From positions 1 through 50,707 of the forward strand of contig CABYBK010000004.1 of the NCBI GenBank assembly GCA_902517245.1: a stretch of DNA of 50,707 nucleotides, given 5' to 3'. A program made the position numbers and the translations under genes. The notes under the pieces were generated by a model. That model ran no database searches. It was given only the letters and a program-made list of their open reading frames with translations, and had not been told where the DNA came from. This stretch comes from an uncultured Bacteroidota bacterium (GTDB lineage: Bacteria > Bacteroidota > Bacteroidia > Flavobacteriales > Flavobacteriaceae). Shown here piece by piece: positions 8,037 through 16,717 of the stretch; within the stretch, counting starts at the first letter, position 1; each line of letters begins with the position of its first letter.

Positions 8037-8510
8037 ATGAGATTTAAAATCCTTCTTTATTTATTTTTATTTGTCTGCGTAGCGCTTTTTTATCAAATTT
8101 TGAATACAAATAAAATTCTTAACCATCAAGATGCTCTAATTCAAAACGAATATCAGAATAATAAACAGTTAAAAGAGTCACTTAAGAACATTGAATCATA
8201 TTGTGAAACAAGTACCTACTTCTCATTGAAAGGTAATCCAAATTTAAAAGAATCTGAAAGTTTAATTAAGGAGGAGAAATCTTTAAGAAATCAATTACTA
8301 GAAATGAACTCTAAAGGGGGTCTGAGTGACATTATTAATATTCCTGATGAAATTTTTTTAATTAATCAGATTAGAGTTGTTAATGAATATTGGGTTCTTA
8401 TAGGCTTTCAATCAGATTTAAGTTGGGGGCAGGCAATTTTAGAGTTCAAAAAAAGTAAAAAAAAGGGCTATGATTTTAAAAACTTAAGTTCTTTTGTAGC
8501 TCCCCTATAA
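8037..8510 (+). CDS. Membrane-anchored coiled-coil-like protein of unknown function
   Basis: This is a 157-residue protein with an N-terminal hydrophobic segment (residues 4-20, ILLYLFLFVCVALFYQI) that should act as an uncleaved anchor. A heptad-like, charged region follows (about 30-60, QNEYQNNKQLKESLKNIES), then a small globular part ending in DLSWGQAILEFKK. The domain is probably periplasmic. It follows the MBL-fold gene by 6 nt and probably shares its transcript. It overlaps the convergent esterase gene by 6 nt. I do not recognise a named family. Confidence 0.75.
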   Translation: MRFKILLYLFLFVCVALFYQILNTNKILNHQDALIQNEYQNNKQLKESLKNIESYCETSTYFSLKGNPNLKESESLIKEEKSLRNQLLEMNSKGGLSDIINIPDEIFLINQIRVVNEYWVLIGFQSDLSWGQAILEFKKSKKKGYDFKNLSSFVAPL

Positions 8511-9134
8511 TTTTGTTCTTTCTAACCAAATTAACATTTTCGTAAAGTTTTCTTGGGAGACATTATGTCCATCACTAAATTCATGGTACTCGATTGCACT
8601 ATGTTTTTGACTAATTGGAAAAACCGAATCACGAGCCATTTTAATAGGAATAATTTCATCACTTATTCCATGTGTAGCATATCCTATAAATTTAGGAGGA
8701 TCAGAGGTATCTATACTTTCATGAATATAGCCGCTTAAAGCTATAACACGACGTACAATTTTAGATTTACTATACGCTAACGCCCAACTCAATATTGCTC
8801 CTTGACTAAAACCTAAAACACTCACATCCATCTTATTGATATTATACTTTTCAATTAATTGTTTGATGTTATTGGTTATTAATTCTAATGACCTCTGAGC
8901 TTCATTTAAATCTGATTTTAATGAACCGTTTTGCTCAGGATAGAGATGGTACCAAGCATAGCTTCCTTGTGCTAATGATAAAGGTGCTTCTAAAGCAATA
9001 GTCGTAAGATTTTTGGGTAGATAGGGGGCGAAGGAGAATAAATCATCGCAATTACTGCCATAACCATGAATTAAAAAGATGGCAGGATTCTGTTTTAGTT
9101 TATGATCTCCTTTACGAATTCTGTACTTAAGCAT
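8505..9134 (-). CDS. Alpha/beta hydrolase, phospholipase/carboxylesterase family
   Basis: The 209-residue protein has the fold of the carboxylesterase/phospholipase family (YpfH/Est-like). It shows the oxyanion strand FLIHGYGSN, the nucleophile elbow GFSQG (serine near residue 110), an aspartate in HGISDEIIP and a histidine in FSDGHNVS, completing a Ser-Asp-His triad. No signal peptide is present, so it is cytosolic. These enzymes hydrolyse short carboxylic esters; the natural substrate is unknown. It lies 10 nt behind the dihydroorotase-like gene and is probably cotranscribed with it. Confidence 0.9.
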   Translation of the reverse strand: MLKYRIRKGDHKLKQNPAIFLIHGYGSNCDDLFSFAPYLPKNLTTIALEAPLSLAQGSYAWYHLYPEQNGSLKSDLNEAQRSLELITNNIKQLIEKYNINKMDVSVLGFSQGAILSWALAYSKSKIVRRVIALSGYIHESIDTSDPPKFIGYATHGISDEIIPIKMARDSVFPISQKHSAIEYHEFSDGHNVSQENFTKMLIWLERTKL

Positions 9135-9144
9135 TTAAATATAT

Positions 9145-10401
9145 TTACTTGGTATTGAGCTGCATTTTATCTTTTCTAATACACCCATAAACAGCTCCTT
9201 TGGTAGGATTTCCAACAAACATACAATTTTTAGAACTTGAATAAATCTCATCATAATCTAGGGTACTGCTACCAAATGGTGTAAATAATGTAAGGTCTGC
9301 AGAAGAGCCTAATTCAAAGTTTCTTTCTTCAATTCCAAACCTATTTTTACCACGTGTTAAAAACGAAATGACCTTTTCTAATGGAAATTGATTTTGAAGA
9401 ACTTTAAAAACTGCTTCAAGACCAATACTTCCTGGCATTGAATTAACAAAATCTAAATCTTTCAATTCAGGATTGATCGGTTGATGAAGGCTAGTTACCA
9501 TATCTATAGTGCCATCTAAAAGACCTTCTCTTAAAGCTTTTTGATCTTCGATGCTCCTTAGAGGTGGGAGAATTTTATAATTAGGATTAAAGTCCAATAG
9601 TTCATTATCAGTATATAGCAAATGAGCAATGCCTACACTACAGCTTACATTTAATCCTTTTTCTTTAGCTTTTTTAATTAATTTCACAGAATGTGCAGAA
9701 GAAAGATATGGTATGTGTAGTTTGCCTTTTGTATATTCTAAAAGCTGAAGGTCACGTGACAGTGGCGCTGTCTCCGAAATATATGGTATCCCCTTAAGCC
9801 CAAGATTTGTGCTTACTATGCCTTCATTAATAACCCCATTATTATTTAAACTATTATCTATAGGATAAGCCTGAATAATTCCATCAAAACCTTGAATATA
9901 ATCTAGCGCAACCCTCAAAAGATTCGGATTACTTATTGGCAAATTAAAATCTCCAAATGCACAAGAACCTGCCTTGTGCATATCGTAAAGGGGAGCCATT
10001 TGTTTTCCTTCCGAATTTTTTGAAAGTGCTGAGCTTACGTGAAGTTTTGTAGTATATGCCCCTGTATTTCGAATTAAAAAACTTACATCGGAATGTGAAG
10101 ATAGTATAGGGTCTGTATTTGGATTTAATAAAACATGAGTAAATCCACTTTTAGAAGCAGTTAAAAGCCCATTTTCTAATGTTTCACGTTCTTCAAAACC
10201 TGGCTCTCCAAATGAAACATTTGGATCAAACCAACCCGTTGAGACGTGAAGATCTTTTAATTCAATTACTTTATCGACCTCTATCTCAATTTTAGAATCG
10301 ATTCTAGCTAAAATCCCGTTTTCAAGAAGTAAATCTAATTTTTGGTTATGAAAAGAACTCTTTTCATTAATTATGGTGGCATTCTTTAAGAGTATTTTCA
10401 T
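9145..10401 (-). CDS. pyrC: Dihydroorotase-like protein with substituted metal-binding residues
   Basis: The 418-residue protein aligns by eye with the class I (multifunctional-complex type) dihydroorotase/amidohydrolase family, which closes carbamoyl-aspartate to dihydroorotate in pyrimidine synthesis. The canonical DPHVHLREPG metal motif reads DPNVSFGEPG (both histidines lost, N61 and S63). The HxxH-type loop reads HIPYLSS, and the aspartate of TSDHAP is leucine (TSLHQP, L305). The fold landmarks GFTHVLLNPNT and GSIGLEAVF remain. Flavobacterial dihydroorotases may diverge in this way, or this may be a non-catalytic partner. I use the ATG at 10401; the TTG at 10419 lies in a -7 element. Confidence 0.8.
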   Translation of the reverse strand: MKILLKNATIINEKSSFHNQKLDLLLENGILARIDSKIEIEVDKVIELKDLHVSTGWFDPNVSFGEPGFEERETLENGLLTASKSGFTHVLLNPNTDPILSSHSDVSFLIRNTGAYTTKLHVSSALSKNSEGKQMAPLYDMHKAGSCAFGDFNLPISNPNLLRVALDYIQGFDGIIQAYPIDNSLNNNGVINEGIVSTNLGLKGIPYISETAPLSRDLQLLEYTKGKLHIPYLSSAHSVKLIKKAKEKGLNVSCSVGIAHLLYTDNELLDFNPNYKILPPLRSIEDQKALREGLLDGTIDMVTSLHQPINPELKDLDFVNSMPGSIGLEAVFKVLQNQFPLEKVISFLTRGKNRFGIEERNFELGSSADLTLFTPFGSSTLDYDEIYSSSKNCMFVGNPTKGAVYGCIRKDKMQLNTK

Positions 10402-10416
10402 GTAAATAAATCCAAA

Positions 10417-10424
10417 CAAAAATA
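10417..10424 (-). promoter_or_regulatory. Promoter -7 element of the dihydroorotase-like gene
   Basis: TATTTTTG on the minus strand lies in the 56-bp gap after pxpC. Predicted start is near 10410, a leader of about 9 nt. It suggests that this gene and the esterase can be expressed apart from the pxp operon. Confidence 0.45.
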
Positions 10425-10457
10425 AGAAACAATTTTTTAAATGCTATTAATAAAATT

Positions 10458-11312
10458 TTAATCTATTCTTGAGAGCAATTTAAAACGAATTTTATCCTCC
10501 GTATTTTTTTGTGATAAGAGATTTAATGAACTATTGTTTAGCTGAAGTATTCGAGGATATCCACCTGTAACTTGTGCATCGCGCATGAGAATAATTAGGC
10601 TTCCATCTGAAGTGCATTGAACAATACCTGGTATTACAGGAGCTGTCCATATTTCTGACATTTCATTTTTAAATTTTTCCTTTAACCGAACCGCCATTCT
10701 ATTATTAAAATTTGAAATAGTAAATAAAGTGCTAAATAAATTTTCTTTTTCAATTTTAGAGAGCTTGTAAAACTCTGGTCCTGTGTATACTTCAAGTTCT
10801 ATTTGAGAATAATCTTGACTTGGGGAAATCATTCTGGCGCCTTTAGATGGATTAAAAATTGGATTATCGATGGGTAATAAAGTTTTCTTAAATATTCTAT
10901 CATTAATAGTTACACCCTTAAATTGACTTCGACTTTCTAAAATTTTCTCAGTTTTGATTCCACCACATACAGCTAAATAAGTTCTACATCCATTTTGTAT
11001 AATCCCCATCTCTAAAATACTCCCTTCATTAACTTTGATGGGAACGTAATAGTCCACTTCAACACCATTGAGTTTAGCTTTCATTTTTGCTCCGGTCAAA
11101 GCAATAAACGTATTTTGATGGAAACGAATCTTAGGTCCTTTAATAGTGAATTCTAGTACAGCTGATGTTAGAGAATTATTTAATATTTGATTTGCTATTC
11201 TATATGCCTGTTGATCTTGAGCTCCAGATACTGGAACTCCATAGGATTGATAATTAAATCTACCCATATCTTGAATGCTGGTATAAATTCCGTATTGAAT
11301 AATTTCAATCAT
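10458..11312 (-). CDS. pxpC: 5-oxoprolinase subunit PxpC (KipA-like)
   Basis: PxpC is the larger carboxyltransferase-like subunit of the ATP-dependent prokaryotic 5-oxoprolinase, which opens the 5-oxoproline lactam to glutamate together with PxpA and PxpB. The 284-residue protein shows family landmarks: GIYTSIQDMGRFNYQSYGVP at the N-terminus, QAYRIANQILNN, LTGAKMKAKLNG, LAVCGGI and the C-terminal DAQVTGGYPRI. Its ATG overlaps the pxpB stop by 4 nt, so translation is probably coupled. Length is slightly below the usual 310-330 residues. Confidence 0.93.
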   Translation of the reverse strand: MIEIIQYGIYTSIQDMGRFNYQSYGVPVSGAQDQQAYRIANQILNNSLTSAVLEFTIKGPKIRFHQNTFIALTGAKMKAKLNGVEVDYYVPIKVNEGSILEMGIIQNGCRTYLAVCGGIKTEKILESRSQFKGVTINDRIFKKTLLPIDNPIFNPSKGARMISPSQDYSQIELEVYTGPEFYKLSKIEKENLFSTLFTISNFNNRMAVRLKEKFKNEMSEIWTAPVIPGIVQCTSDGSLIILMRDAQVTGGYPRILQLNNSSLNLLSQKNTEDKIRFKLLSRID

Positions 11313-12028
11313 TGGTTGGGTAACATTTTAAAATTATCTTTTTGAATTTTTCTTTTTAATTCATAATATTTTCTTTTATCTATAGGCTCAAAACTCACCC
11401 AGTCTCCAGGTGAAGCAAAACATGGTTTTTTTTGTTTAGCATCAAATAGTGAAATAGGTGTTTTTCCAATTAAATGCCATCCACCAGGACTTTCATTTGG
11501 ATAGACTCCTGTTTGTCTTCCTCCGATACCTATCGCACCTTTAGGAACTTTTAATTGCGGGTTTTTCTTTCGAGGAAAATGTAAGCGCTTGTCTAATCCA
11601 TTGAGATATAAAAATCCTGGTAAAAACCCTATAAAATATACTCTATATTTTGTTTTAGAGTGGATTTGGATTAGTTCTTCAACTTCAATTTTTAATGATT
11701 TGGCAAGTGGTATTAGATCAGGAGCAAAAATGTTGTCGTAACAAACTGGAATCTTCCAGATTTTTCCTTTATCAATTATTTTTGGCTGAATTTTAATTTG
11801 TAGTTCATTTAAGTATTCATTCCACAAACTCATATTTTGAATTTCCTCTTTCATATGGATTAAAAGAGATTGATAGCCCATAACAGTTCTTGACACCTTA
11901 GCGTCTTTATCGATTGCTGACTTAAATGAAAGTATTATTTCCAGCAGTTTATCGGAAGGTTTTTGCTTCCATTCAACTAAAAACGCCTTGTTGTGTAAGG
12001 GCACAGTTCTAAATATCCTTCTACTCAT
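11309..12028 (-). CDS. pxpB: 5-oxoprolinase subunit PxpB (KipI-like)
   Basis: This 239-residue protein is the smaller carboxyltransferase-like partner of PxpC; homologues include the B. subtilis sporulation-kinase inhibitor KipI. Family motifs are clear: IPVCYDN, HSKTKYRVYFIGFLPGFLYL, the proline/glycine loop VPKGAIGIGGRQTGVYP and SPGGWHLIGKTP. It overlaps pxpA by 8 nt upstream and pxpC by 4 nt downstream. Given the complete pxpABC set, oxoprolinase is the far likelier role than kinase inhibition. Confidence 0.94.
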   Translation of the reverse strand: MSRRIFRTVPLHNKAFLVEWKQKPSDKLLEIILSFKSAIDKDAKVSRTVMGYQSLLIHMKEEIQNMSLWNEYLNELQIKIQPKIIDKGKIWKIPVCYDNIFAPDLIPLAKSLKIEVEELIQIHSKTKYRVYFIGFLPGFLYLNGLDKRLHFPRKKNPQLKVPKGAIGIGGRQTGVYPNESPGGWHLIGKTPISLFDAKQKKPCFASPGDWVSFEPIDKRKYYELKRKIQKDNFKMLPNQ

Positions 12029-12749
12029 TATTTTTTTGATTACTACATAACTCTAGCAACTTTTCAAGATTACTTATCAATTTTGGATGATCACCATGAA
12101 AACAAAATGTGTCAGCTTTAATAGGAATCGACTTTTTGTTTATAGTTAGTAAGCTATTATGCATATTTATAGATTTTAGTTGAGCATACATTTTCCTTAC
12201 ATCACTCACAAGAGCTCCTGGTTTTTCTCTAGATTCAAGTTGACCATTATCATTATAACCTCTGTCTAAAAATGCTTCTGTCCAAACTTTAAACCCTTTC
12301 TTTTGAGCCTTTATTTTCAATTCACTTTCTTGAAGCGTAAATATTACAACTCCAGGACAACATTTAATTACTGCATCTAAAAATATTTGTGCAATTTGTT
12401 TGTTTTTTACACAATCATTATATAGTGCTCCGTGCGGTTTGACATGATGAAGATCTTCTGTGCTTTGTAAATTCTTTAAAAAAAGTCTCAACTGTTTTTC
12501 AATACTAATTGCTAAAGTTTTTTTGTCAATTTGGAGTGATTTTCTACCAAAATTTTTTTTATCTGGGTAGGAGGGGTGTGCTCCAATTTTTACACCATAT
12601 TTTTTTGCCAATACGACACATTTTTTAATTTCATTAGTACTCCCTGCATGACCACCACAAGCTATATTGCAAGATTGAATTAAAGGCATAAGATCTTTTT
12701 CAATCGCGAATCCTTCTCCTATATCAATATTTATATCAAATTTTTTCAT
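12021..12749 (-). CDS. pxpA: 5-oxoprolinase subunit PxpA (LamB/YcsF family)
   Basis: PxpA is the TIM-barrel-like subunit of the PxpABC 5-oxoprolinase. The 242-residue protein carries DINIDIGEGF at the N-terminus, then SCNIACGGHAGS, KIGAHPSYPDKKNFGRKS, HVKPHGALYND, EAFLDRGYNDNGQLESRE and CFHGDHP, all typical of the LamB/YcsF family. The ATG overlaps the stop of the upstream transporter gene by 4 nt, tying the transporter to the oxoprolinase operon. 5-oxoproline forms spontaneously from glutamine and glutamate, so the module is a damage-salvage system. Confidence 0.95.
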   Translation of the reverse strand: MKKFDINIDIGEGFAIEKDLMPLIQSCNIACGGHAGSTNEIKKCVVLAKKYGVKIGAHPSYPDKKNFGRKSLQIDKKTLAISIEKQLRLFLKNLQSTEDLHHVKPHGALYNDCVKNKQIAQIFLDAVIKCCPGVVIFTLQESELKIKAQKKGFKVWTEAFLDRGYNDNGQLESREKPGALVSDVRKMYAQLKSINMHNSLLTINKKSIPIKADTFCFHGDHPKLISNLEKLLELCSNQKNNE

Positions 12750-13966
12750 TGAAATGACAAAAATATGGTTCTTAAGCTCAGAAAAGTCGCTAAAAGAACA
12801 ATCGCGAATCCAATCGCATTTTGGAGATTATTATTTTTGAACTTTCCAAGTATTTTTGAGTTATTCACTAACCATAGTAATAAAGCGGAAATAATTGGAA
12901 GTAAAAATCCATTTGTAATTTGAGCGAACTCAATAATAAATATTAATTCTATACCAGTGGCAGATATAAAAACTCCAAATAGGATTATGCAAATCCATAT
13001 TAGTCTAAAGTGTTGAGACTTTAAATCAGCCGACAATCCAAAGCAACCACAAACAACATAGGCTGCTGCTAAAGGAGCAGTAATCGTACTAGTTATTCCC
13101 GCTGCAAAAAGTCCAATGGCTAAGAATTGTTTTGAAAAATTACCAAATACTGATTCTAGCCCTAAAGCTAGATCACTTAATGTATTTACATCTGTTGATT
13201 TTATACTTGATGCTGTTACTATAATGCTTAAAGAAATCATTCCACCTATTCCTAGAGATATTATCAAATCTTTAAGAGCATTTTTTAGATCTGAAGGATA
13301 AGTCCATTTCTCTTTGACTAATTCAGCATGTAAAAAAAGATTATAAGGAACAATAGTAGTTCCTACTAGGCCAATGATTGTAAGTAAGCTATCTCCTGTA
13401 GCTTTAAAACTAAAAAGACCCATTATAATATCAAATAGAGATGGCATAGTTGCCAGTGCAGTAAAAAAAAAGGCGATACTCATTATGATTACTAATCCAA
13501 TTAGAAACCTCTCTATAATTTTATATTTTCCAATCCATAAAAGGGAAATAGCTAAAAAACCTATTATTACTGCATGTATATTTAATGAAAAGTAATTTAA
13601 GTCTATTTTAAATACCCCAAATAATGTCTCTAATCCCAGTACTGCTCCACTAATATTTCCTGCTTCGTAAGCTGTATTACCGATTAGAATCGATACAAAA
13701 ATTAAAGTTATTATCAAATATTTGATAAGAGGACTGCGGATTTCATCTTTTATTGCTTGAGTAATACTTTTTCTTCCAATTATTCCAATTTTAACGGCCA
13801 TTGATTGTAAGATCATTGCTGCTATAACAGCAAAAAGTAATGCCCATAAAAGATCCAAGCCAAAATTAAAACCTGCTAATGTGCATACTGTTACAGTCCC
13901 TGGGCCAATAAATGCAGCTGCTATTAATGGACCTGGTCCAAGATTTTTAAAAAGTTTATTTAACAT
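12746..13966 (-). CDS. Nramp-fold transporter without canonical metal ligands, in the pxp operon
   Basis: The 406-residue protein has about 11 membrane segments and aligns with the Nramp (MntH) family. The helix-1 motif DPGN is GPGT (residues 21-24), and the helix-6 motif M-P-H is V-P-Y (206-208), although the flanking NLFLH remains. The three side chains that bind Mn2+/Fe2+ in Nramps (Asp, Asn, Met) are thus all replaced. It is translationally coupled to pxpA by a 4-nt overlap, like ycsG beside ycsF-kipI-kipA in Bacillus. I infer a substrate other than a transition metal, possibly 5-oxoproline. The ATG at 13966 fits better than the GTG at 13996. Confidence 0.88.
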   Translation of the reverse strand: MLNKLFKNLGPGPLIAAAFIGPGTVTVCTLAGFNFGLDLLWALLFAVIAAMILQSMAVKIGIIGRKSITQAIKDEIRSPLIKYLIITLIFVSILIGNTAYEAGNISGAVLGLETLFGVFKIDLNYFSLNIHAVIIGFLAISLLWIGKYKIIERFLIGLVIIMSIAFFFTALATMPSLFDIIMGLFSFKATGDSLLTIIGLVGTTIVPYNLFLHAELVKEKWTYPSDLKNALKDLIISLGIGGMISLSIIVTASSIKSTDVNTLSDLALGLESVFGNFSKQFLAIGLFAAGITSTITAPLAAAYVVCGCFGLSADLKSQHFRLIWICIILFGVFISATGIELIFIIEFAQITNGFLLPIISALLLWLVNNSKILGKFKNNNLQNAIGFAIVLLATFLSLRTIFLSFQ

Positions 13967-14015
13967 CTTAATGATTCTTTGATAAAGGTAGCTCACTTAG
14001 GTGATTTGCACAATC

Positions 14016-14801
14016 TTATTTGATGTCAGCAAAATTGAATTTTTCATTAACTCCCAACCCAAAAAGTGCGTAGTCATATTTCACAGGATCATTTGCATTA
14101 AATTCTCTTAATTTAGAGTCTAATTCAAGTAAGGCTTTATGATCATTTTGCTTTCTATTTAAGATCCCTAAGTTTCTTGCAACATTTCCACTATGAACAT
14201 CAAGTGGACATGACAGTTGTGAAGGAGAAATTCTTTTCCATATCCCAAAATCAACATTTTTTTTTGGTGAACGGACCATCCACCTTAAGTACATGTTTAA
14301 TCTTTTTGCAGCAGAACCTCTTAGGGGATCAGAAACATGTTTTTCGGTTCTTTTTATATGGGGTAATTCAAAAAATAAATTCTTAAAATTATTAATGTTC
14401 TTATCCATTCTTTTCGAGTATTTATCTTGTGAAAAAGCAAATTCAAGTCCTTTGTGATTAATATAAATATGCTTTAAAGCTTTTATGAAATAAATTAGGT
14501 CTGAACCATTAAATGTTCTATGGACAAATGAAGAAACTCTCTTTAAATCTTTAGCTGAATGAGATATAATAAAGCTATATGGATCATTGCCCATAAGTTG
14601 CATCATACGTTTTCCACTTTTTAAAATACTTACACGATTTCCCCATGATATTGTGGCAATCAAAAATCCCGATATTTCAATATCTTCCTTTTTGTTAAAT
14701 TGATGAGGTATACTAATTGGATCTTTTTCTAAGAATTGAATGTTTTCATAAATCTCTGCCTTTTCATCTAAAAAAGACTTTAAATCATCAAAATGTATCA
14801 A
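14016..14801 (-). CDS. TIGR02757 (DUF2400) family protein
   Basis: The 261-residue protein matches the TIGR02757 family by its conserved blocks: DPISIPHQF, ATISWGNRVSILKSGKRMM, VHRTFNGSDL, SDPLRGSAAKRLNMYLRWMVR and CPLDVHSGNVARNLGIL. The function is unknown; parts recall HhH-GPD DNA glycosylases (helical repeats and a C-terminal LDVH motif comparable to the LDTHV/VDTHI loop), an inference only. It is cytosolic. Its ATG overlaps the stop of the upstream lolD-like gene by 4 nt, and about 50 nt separate it from the Nramp-like ATG, so it may be part of one long operon. Confidence 0.88.
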   Translation of the reverse strand: MIHFDDLKSFLDEKAEIYENIQFLEKDPISIPHQFNKKEDIEISGFLIATISWGNRVSILKSGKRMMQLMGNDPYSFIISHSAKDLKRVSSFVHRTFNGSDLIYFIKALKHIYINHKGLEFAFSQDKYSKRMDKNINNFKNLFFELPHIKRTEKHVSDPLRGSAAKRLNMYLRWMVRSPKKNVDFGIWKRISPSQLSCPLDVHSGNVARNLGILNRKQNDHKALLELDSKLREFNANDPVKYDYALFGLGVNEKFNFADIK

Positions 14802-15466
14802 TTTATATATCCATCTTTAAGGCTAATGGTTCGATCTGCTCGTTTAGCCAAATCCTTATTGTGAGTTACTATAACAAAACTAAATCCATATTCTTTTCTT
14901 AATTCAAAAAAAAGATTGTGAAGACGTTCAGCATTCTCAGAATCTAAATTTCCGCTTGGTTCATCTGCAAAGATAATTTTTGGATTGTTTATAAGTGCTC
15001 TTGCGACTGCGACGCGTTGTTGTTCACCACCAGAAAGTGCGGTTGGTTTGTGTGAGGCACGATTACCAATTCCAAGTCGATTTAGTAATTCGATAGCACT
15101 ATCTTTTGAGACCTGAATTGATTTTCCCCCAATCCACATGGGTAAGCAAACATTTTCTAGAGCAGTAAATTCAGGAAGAAGTTCGTGGAATTGGAATATA
15201 AATCCCATGTTTTCATTTCTAAAAATAGCCAATTCTTTATCTGAAAATTTAGAAATATCATTGTTGTTAAATCTTATGGTATTATCGGGAGTTTTATCAG
15301 GTCGGTCAAGTGTTCCTAATATATGGAGTAAAGTTGTTTTTCCAGCACCTGATGGACCCACTATAGTAATGATTTCATTGTCATTTACATCAATATTTAT
15401 ATTTTTTAGAACCTGTAAATCACCATAAGTTTTGAAAATTTTTCTAGCACTGAGGATTTTTTTCAT
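14798..15466 (-). CDS. lolD: ABC transporter ATP-binding protein, LolD-like
   Basis: The 222-residue ATPase has Walker A GPSGAGKT (near 37-44), Q-loop FQFHELLPEFTALENV, signature LSGGEQQRVAVARAL, Walker B IIFADEPSGNLD and H-loop VTHNKDLA. The Q-loop region and overall length match the LolD/MacB-type group that drives FtsX-like permeases, in LolD's case releasing lipoproteins from the inner membrane. No permease gene is adjacent, so the partner must be elsewhere and the specific LolD label is less sure than the ABC assignment. It is translationally coupled to the TIGR02757 gene downstream. Confidence 0.9.
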   Translation of the reverse strand: MKKILSARKIFKTYGDLQVLKNINIDVNDNEIITIVGPSGAGKTTLLHILGTLDRPDKTPDNTIRFNNNDISKFSDKELAIFRNENMGFIFQFHELLPEFTALENVCLPMWIGGKSIQVSKDSAIELLNRLGIGNRASHKPTALSGGEQQRVAVARALINNPKIIFADEPSGNLDSENAERLHNLFFELRKEYGFSFVIVTHNKDLAKRADRTISLKDGYIN

Positions 15467-15591
15467 AACAAGTCTAATTTAGGTTTTTTTTGTGTTGTAT
15501 TAGTTTTGTTTATGAATAAATAATATAAATAAATTAAGAAATATTTTAATGTCATTTATCTTTTTATTTATTTGCTATTTAAAATTAGGAT

Positions 15592-16122
15592 ATTAAAACT
15601 ATATACTTAGCAGGAGGATGTTTTTGGTGTACAGAAGCACTTTTTCAGCGATTAAAGGGGGTTAAAGAAGCACTGCCAGGATATATTGATGGTAATATAA
15701 GTAACCCATCTTACAAAGAGGTTTGTTCAGGAAGAACAGGTCATGCGGAAGCTGTTTCTATACTTTATAGCCCCTCTACAATTAGCCTCTTAGATTTGTT
15801 GCTTATTTTTTTTAATACGCATGATCCTACAACTTTGAATCGCCAAGGAAATGATATTGGAACTCAATATAGATCTGGTATATACTTCACAGAAGTTAAA
15901 CAAAAGGAAATCGCTATAAAAGTTATTGAGCAGTTAGAAAAAGAAAAAATATTTAAAAACCCCATTATAACAGAAGTTAAAAAAGCAACTACATTTTACA
16001 AAGCAGAAGAGGAACATTTAAATTATTTTAATCAAAATCCTAATCAACCATATTGTAACTTATTAATTAAACCAAAAATCACAAAGTTGAAAAAATACTT
16101 TTCAAAAAACATTATTGAATAA
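15592..16122 (+). CDS. msrA: Peptide methionine sulfoxide reductase MsrA, start codon abnormal
   Basis: MsrA reduces the S-epimer of methionine sulfoxide. The reading frame contains the catalytic GGCFWCTEA at 15613-15639, then [20 protein letters not shown] and [20 protein letters not shown], all family landmarks. The first conventional start in frame is a TTG at 15796, which would delete the catalytic cysteine. Upstream, the frame opens at a TAG (15586-15588) and has only ATT at 15592, where orthologues would have ATG ([13 protein letters not shown]). So either AUU is used, or a base change or frameshift has damaged the start. A short +1-shifted ORF from ATG 15549 ends at 15596. folE starts 1 nt after the stop. 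Confidence 0.82.
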   Translation: MKTIYLAGGCFWCTEALFQRLKGVKEALPGYIDGNISNPSYKEVCSGRTGHAEAVSILYSPSTISLLDLLLIFFNTHDPTTLNRQGNDIGTQYRSGIYFTEVKQKEIAIKVIEQLEKEKIFKNPIITEVKKATTFYKAEEEHLNYFNQNPNQPYCNLLIKPKITKLKKYFSKNIIE

Positions 16123-16123
16123 T

Positions 16124-16717
16124 ATGAATGAGAATTTTAACATTGAAACTATTGCAGTCACTGAGCAGATTAAAATGAATTACGAGGAAATATTAAACCT
16201 AGTAGGTGAAGACAAAAATAGAGAGGGTTTATTAAAAACCCCTGAGAGAGCTTCAAAAGCAATGAGATTTCTTACCGAAGGCTATGAAAAAGATCCAAAA
16301 CAAATTCTTCAGAGTGCAATGTTTGAGGAAGATTACAATGAAATGGTAATTGTTAAGGATATAGAATTATATTCCTTATGTGAACATCATTTACTTCCTT
16401 TTTTCGGAAAAGCACACATTGCCTACATACCTAATGGATATATTGTTGGTTTAAGTAAACTTCCAAGGATTGTTGATGTTTTTTCACGAAGGCTTCAAGT
16501 TCAAGAACGACTCACTGAACAAATTTTAGATTGTATCAATAATACTTTAAATCCAAAGGGAGTCGCTGTTGTTATTGAGGCGTCTCATATGTGTATGATG
16601 ATGCGAGGTGTTCAAAAACAGAATTCAACTACAACTACTTCCGGATTTAGGGGTGGATTTAAAGATACAGAAACTCGCAACGAGTTTCTCAATTTAATTA
16701 AGTCAAATTTATCTTAA
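16124..16717 (+). CDS. folE: GTP cyclohydrolase I (FolE)
   Basis: FolE converts GTP to 7,8-dihydroneopterin triphosphate, the first step of tetrahydrofolate synthesis. The 197-residue protein has the zinc site residues in [12 protein letters not shown] and [10 protein letters not shown], the fold motif [20 protein letters not shown] and the C-terminal [11 protein letters not shown]. The ATG at 16124 is 1 nt behind the msrA stop; a TTG at 16115 inside msrA opens the frame but is unlikely to be used. The end shares the tetranucleotide TTAA with the convergent DUF6787 gene. Confidence 0.97.
   Translation: MNENFNIETIAVTEQIKMNYEEILNLVGEDKNREGLLKTPERASKAMRFLTEGYEKDPKQILQSAMFEEDYNEMVIVKDIELYSLCEHHLLPFFGKAHIAYIPNGYIVGLSKLPRIVDVFSRRLQVQERLTEQILDCINNTLNPKGVAVVIEASHMCMMMRGVQKQNSTTTTSGFRGGFKDTETRNEFLNLIKSNLS

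Noticed and set aside
11309-12028. PxpB as the sporulation-kinase inhibitor KipI
   Set aside because: The full pxpABC set is present and these bacteria do not sporulate; oxoprolinase is the simpler reading.
15796-16122. Short msrA version starting at TTG 15796
   Set aside because: It lacks the catalytic GCFWC motif that is present upstream in the same open frame.
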